Positions 61,901-64,000 of a DNA stretch of 64,000 nucleotides are shown here, piece after piece. The stretch lies in the NCBI RefSeq assembly GCF_008831285.2, contig NC_045147.1, positions 24,512,981 to 24,576,980 on the forward strand, written 5' to 3'. This stretch comes from Nymphaea colorata. Lineage: Eukaryota; Streptophyta; Magnoliopsida; Nymphaeales; Nymphaeaceae. Position 1 is the first letter of the stretch; every line of letters begins with the position of its first letter. The notes under the pieces were generated by a model. It had not been told where the DNA came from. It made no database searches and worked only from the letters and a program-made list of their open reading frames with translations. A program made the position numbers and the translations under genes.

Positions 61901-63163
61901 ATTATTTGCAAGAGAGACGACAATGATATGGCCAAAGGTGTAATAACTAGGTGTCGAGTGGCTAGAGAAGTTAAAAACAGTCCTCTACCCAAGATTTTGG
62001 AAGATTTTTTAGTAACATCATAACTTAAGTTTCATACTACATGGTTTCCTGATTTTCAACTCTTTCCAATATCAAACTAACGGTAGCTACAGAACGAGCT
62101 GTAAGTTGCCAGACCATATGCTTGAGTGAGCTTTGAGCCAAGATACGACTAAGTCTCGTAGTGTTATGTACCTTTGTTCGTAGCTCTTTAAGGTATCGAA
62201 CTGAGGCTGGCAATGGAGCAAGTAGGAATGTGCCAGACTGAGTGCTCAGGTCAATTTAAGGTTGAGTAGCTTGCGTCATGATTTGATTTTGGAACGAGTC
62301 CTTATCGCGATAATCCTTCGGATCTAGTAACAGGAGCCAACCAAAAGGAAGGATTTGAAACAAAAGATTACCAATTTTTCGGACAAAAAACTCATCTAAA
62401 CTGAATGGATCTTAGGCAGAACGCAGTCAACCCAAAGGAAGCATCTAAAAGGCATAACCATATCTGTGCTAAGTAATGCCACATTTTCTCAAAGACAACA
62501 CCAGCCGAGAACACCATGCCCTGGCCATCATCGTCTTGTTAAATCTCCCGATGTCCTGCATCGGGAACCAATTCACTCGGGTCCAATGAAACTTGACATT
62601 CCACCTGATTTTTGGTGGTAGAAAGCCGACCCTGTTAAAATCGACAATAATTCACTGGCACATAATGTCAAAGGTTCAACAACACAAAACAACGATAATG
62701 TGATAGAAACGTATCGTGGTAAACCCTAGTGAAAGAGCTGACTGACCGACTTGCTTTCCTTGACGATACTCCTTCCAGTAATTAATCACTCAAGCAACGG
62801 GAAAACATAAAGGGACAAGCGAAAAGGAACGAGAAGGGGGCTTGCCTGGCGGGTGACGGTGATCTCCTGACAGTCCTCGTAGCCGAGAGGGCTACGGGAA
62901 GGATCGGAATTGTCAAAGACGACGGACACTGTGGCTTTGGTGACGCCGGCCTGGCCCTGCTTGTAGACCAGCTCCTGCAGGTTGGATGCCCTGACCTGCT
63001 GGAGGTTCGTAATGCCCAAAACGAAACATATGGAGTCAAGGATGTTGGATTTTCCTGAACCATTGAGCCCTGTGATGGCGTTGAAGTAAGGATCGAACCC
63101 TGGAACTACCGTCCTGGTCGCGTAGGATTTAAATCCCTCCAGACAGATCTCTTTTACGTACAT
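38547..63163 (-). CDS. SMC2: SMC2, structural maintenance of chromosomes ATPase of condensin (complete, 20 exons)
   Basis: Exons: 63163-62846, 60715-60035, 59902-59759, 59650-59360, 59261-59076, 58979-58815, 58662-58603, 58486-58424, 54594-54503, 53455-53359, 52403-52287, 51504-51286, 50737-50597, 50519-50352, 50196-50012, 49888-49795, 39719-39631, 39477-39252, 38917-38843, 38690-38547. Total is 3555 nt, 1184 residues plus stop, near the plant SMC2 (CAP-E) length. All junctions stay in phase. Residues 32-39 are the Walker A loop GLNGSGKS. Coiled coils span roughly 170-505 and 670-1000 around a hinge (about 519-660, ending SGLLTGGSR). The signature LSGGQ is at 1083-1087 and Walker B YILDE at 1108-1112, with E1112 the expected catalytic glutamate, followed by VDAALD in exon 19. 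SMC2 pairs with SMC4 in condensin I and II. Intron 1 has a GC donor. Introns 8 and 16 are enlarged by transposons. The start at 63163 gives the conserved [20 protein letters not shown]; upstream in-frame codons are unconserved. Confidence 0.97.
42039..43078. mobile_element. GC-rich foldback/MITE-like element inside the hAT transposase exon
   Basis: The left end reads TATGTCACATGGGTACGGGT and the right end, reversed, reads TATGTAACACGGGTACGCCC, an imperfect terminal inverted repeat. The ends are rich in GGGTACGG-type words, the middle is AT-rich with a (TA)n run at 42119-42148, and no open frame of note is present. Hits on both sides belong to the hAT transposase reading frame. A target duplication could not be fixed confidently. 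It is related to 56398-57250. Confidence 0.7.
43175..43650 (+). repeat. 5' LTR of the plus-strand copia
   Basis: A 476-bp LTR from TGTTAGAATTT to CTGATTTACA. It contains a TATA-like ACTATATATATGGG (about 43450-43463), probably the element's promoter, and an inverted AACGGCTAGA/TCTAGCCGTT palindrome. Confidence 0.95.
43948..48081 (+). pseudogene. Copia gag-pol polyprotein with one in-frame TGA
   Basis: The start ATG at 43948 opens gag: a UBN2-like gag domain, then a CCHC zinc knuckle ([14 protein letters not shown], about 44746). Protease [12 protein letters not shown] follows (about 44989), then the integrase zinc region HQRLGHSS with CDDCIKAK, integrase core words [15 protein letters not shown] and NGVAERKH, reverse transcriptase ([14 protein letters not shown] and [11 protein letters not shown] near 47136) and RNase H ([25 protein letters not shown]). 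The frame runs 1378 codons but is broken by TGA at 46651-46653 (codon 902), between integrase and reverse transcriptase. No other lesion was seen. The stop is probably inactivating, though the element is very young. Confidence 0.93.
48082..48094 (+). other. Polypurine tract of the plus-strand copia
   Basis: The purine run GAGGGGGGG directly abuts the 3' LTR start TGTTAG, as expected for the plus-strand priming site of an LTR retrotransposon. Confidence 0.85.
48095..48570 (+). repeat. 3' LTR of the plus-strand copia
   Basis: A 476-bp LTR identical to 43175-43650 by direct line comparison, followed by the CCTGT target duplication. Confidence 0.95.
54804..55168 (+). mobile_element. Two adjoining TRIM LTRs in SMC2 intron 8, internal domain missing
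   Basis: LTR 1 (54804 to about 54984) starts TGTAATCCCC and ends GGGTCAGGTTGTTAC. A second, 5'-truncated copy begins at once with TTTTAGGGTTTAGTC and ends at about 55168 in GGTTTACA. Both carry the family blocks CGTATTGATGATTGTGAGG or CATCGAAGATTACAAGG, GAATCTTCAA, GATTGNTTGTC and TGGGTCAGGTT. The internal primer site and purine tract seen in the intron 10 TRIM of SCC4 are absent. No clear target duplication was found. Confidence 0.75.
55988..56060. repeat. Left-end fragment of the GC-rich MITE-like family
   Basis: CTATGTCACAGAGGTGCGGG followed by TGTGGGTTGTGACCC and CTTGGGTGCAT matches the left ends at 42039 and 56398. A right end is not obvious; GC-rich words near 56338-56385 may be its remains. 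Confidence 0.55.
56398..57250. mobile_element. MITE-like element with GC-rich ends in SMC2 intron 8
   Basis: The left end is CTATGTCACCTGAGTGTGGG, then GTGCGGGTGCGGGTGCGGG. The right end, reversed, is TAAGTCAACAGGGTGCGCCC, an imperfect terminal inverted repeat. A 9-bp near-duplication flanks it: GATGCATTC (56389-56397) and GATGCATCC (57251-57259). A 9-bp target duplication would fit a Mutator-type origin. It has no transposase and an AT-rich interior, and is related to the insert at 42039-43078. Confidence 0.6.
61340..61529 (-). mobile_element. Solo TRIM LTR in SMC2 intron 1
   Basis: Read on the minus strand, it starts TGTAACACCCC and ends GGGTTGTTACA, 190 bp. In order it contains TTTAGTCTCGTATTGAAGAT, GATCTTCAAGGGCTTATA, TGGTTGTCATTGTTCTTAAC and GGGCCCGAGCC, the same blocks as the TRIM LTRs at 20141, 20418 and 54804. 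It is the least decayed at its ends (TG and CA intact). No partner LTR or clear target duplication was found, so it is a solo LTR. Confidence 0.8.
62838..62850 (-). other. SMC2: GC splice donor of SMC2 intron 1
   Basis: Exon 1 ends CGCCAG at 62846 and the intron continues GCAAGC. The CAG|GCAAG form is the standard context of GC-AG introns. The acceptor GTGCAG lies before 60715. Only this junction keeps the conserved frame (ITVTRQ then IVVGGRN); no GT at this position is available. Confidence 0.85.
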
Positions 63164-64000
63164 TTCTTTAACTCCTCTGTTTCTTCTTCTTCGGGATTGC
63201 GTTTCCTTCAGCCGAGAGAAGAGAGAGAAGGGGAGGAGGGAAAAGAAACGGGCTTTTCGTTTTCCCTCCCGATTTGGCGCATGGGCGGGAAGATCAAACA
63301 ACATCTTAACTCGGGTTTGAAACTTAACCAGCGTCGCCGCTTCCTCCTAACCAGAGTAGCTCGGTAAAAGGGAAAGCGGCCGGGCTGGTTTGAGTACTTG
63401 TCTCGGGTCCAAGTCCGGGAAGGTCCCCTTAGCAATCGCCCTATTCACTATTGGCGGTGTGTCTAGGATGATATAGTGACCTCAAATTCACCTGCCTCTG
63501 TCTCGAGTGACGGTGCCTTGCATTGGCTAATGGTTGCACTTCGCCGTTGTTTTGATTTTGGCTTCTTGGTTGTTTGTGGCCTGCTCTCCCCTTCATTCCT
63601 TTTCCTCCTTTCTTTTTTGTTTCGGTAAAGTATTGTAATCAAGTGCCATCTTCGTGAAGATGGTACTTGGAATTGAGAAATTTGATTGCGCTTCAACCAA
63701 TTTGCGAGCATTAATCATAGCCACATGACTTGTAAAGAAATGGATATAAAGAAAGAGTATCACAGTTCAACTTTTACGTATAGTTGCTTTACATGTACTC
63801 ATTTGTAAACCATTTAATCATATTAACAGTAAGTATAGATTAAACTAGTCTAATTTGAGACAACCGATCAAATTGGAAGAATAGAAATGCTCATATTGCA
63901 GCATTTATTCACACGCATACGCATATATAGTATCAAATTACGTGCAATTTTAGTTCCGAATTCTCGTTCGAGTCTAAAGGGTAATCTGAACCCAAAAAAA
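63164..64000 (-). promoter_or_regulatory. SMC2 5' leader and upstream region
   Basis: Sequence upstream of the SMC2 start codon. The first ~300 bp are GC-richer and pyrimidine-rich on one strand, consistent with a leader and core promoter. Beyond about 63,700 it becomes AT-rich intergenic DNA with no recognised gene. Confidence 0.55.
63273..63280 (+). promoter_or_regulatory. E2F-type site TTTGGCGC upstream of SMC2
   Basis: TTTGGCGC matches the plant E2F consensus TTTSGCGC and lies about 110 bp upstream of the SMC2 start codon. E2F sites occur in many plant S-phase genes. The same word appears elsewhere in this window (for example near 2800, 9211, 27105 and 61739), so chance is possible. Confidence 0.45.

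Noticed and set aside
63164-63304. Upstream in-frame ATG for SMC2 at 63304
   Set aside because: The added 47 residues are basic and low-complexity and are not part of the conserved SMC2 start.
1-64000. CRISPR arrays, bacterial operons, tRNA or rRNA genes
   Set aside because: Nothing with regular direct-repeat/spacer structure, ribosome-binding sites or tRNA cloverleaf signatures was seen. The genome is eukaryotic.

Overview
The window is nuclear DNA of a flowering plant. It has long AT-rich introns, canonical GT-AG splice sites, plant Ty1/copia and hAT elements, TRIM-type mini-retroelements, and three recognisable plant genes, all on the minus strand. I cannot narrow the lineage beyond angiosperm from sequence alone.

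Layout. (1) About 1-1.2 kb: the first two coding exons of a PIN-LIKES auxin carrier, closest to PILS6; the rest lies off the left edge. (2) About 1.2-18 kb: a gene-poor interval with simple repeats, local duplications and no coding region I can support. (3) 17,990-35,612: a complete 13-exon gene for the cohesin-loader subunit SCC4/MAU2. The reconstructed reading frame closes exactly at 721 codons. (4) 35.6-38.5 kb: intergenic. (5) 38,547-63,163: a complete 20-exon gene for the condensin ATPase SMC2. The frame closes at 1184 codons, with Walker A, signature and Walker B motifs all present. (6) 63.2-64 kb: the SMC2 upstream region.

Much of the length of both chromosome-structure genes is transposon nested in introns. 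SCC4 intron 7 (8.6 kb) carries an old plus-strand copia element split by a younger minus-strand copia (257-bp LTRs, 5-bp target duplication). The younger element has an open pol but no visible gag. SMC2 intron 16 (10.1 kb) is almost entirely one hAT transposon (8-bp target duplication, short terminal inverted repeats). Its transposase gene has been hit by a GC-rich foldback/MITE-like element and by a full-length copia with two identical 476-bp LTRs and a single in-frame stop. Other introns hold a family of ~190-200 bp TRIM LTRs, including one complete 477-bp TRIM with a perfect 5-bp target duplication.

Despite this load, every exon junction of SCC4 and SMC2 is in phase, so both genes look functional. 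SMC2 intron 1 appears to be a GC-AG intron. SMC2 (condensin) and SCC4 (cohesin loading) act on chromosome architecture in the cell cycle. They sit head-to-tail about 2.9 kb apart, and each has a TTTSGCGC (E2F-type) word within 200 bp upstream of its start codon. Co-regulation is an inference.
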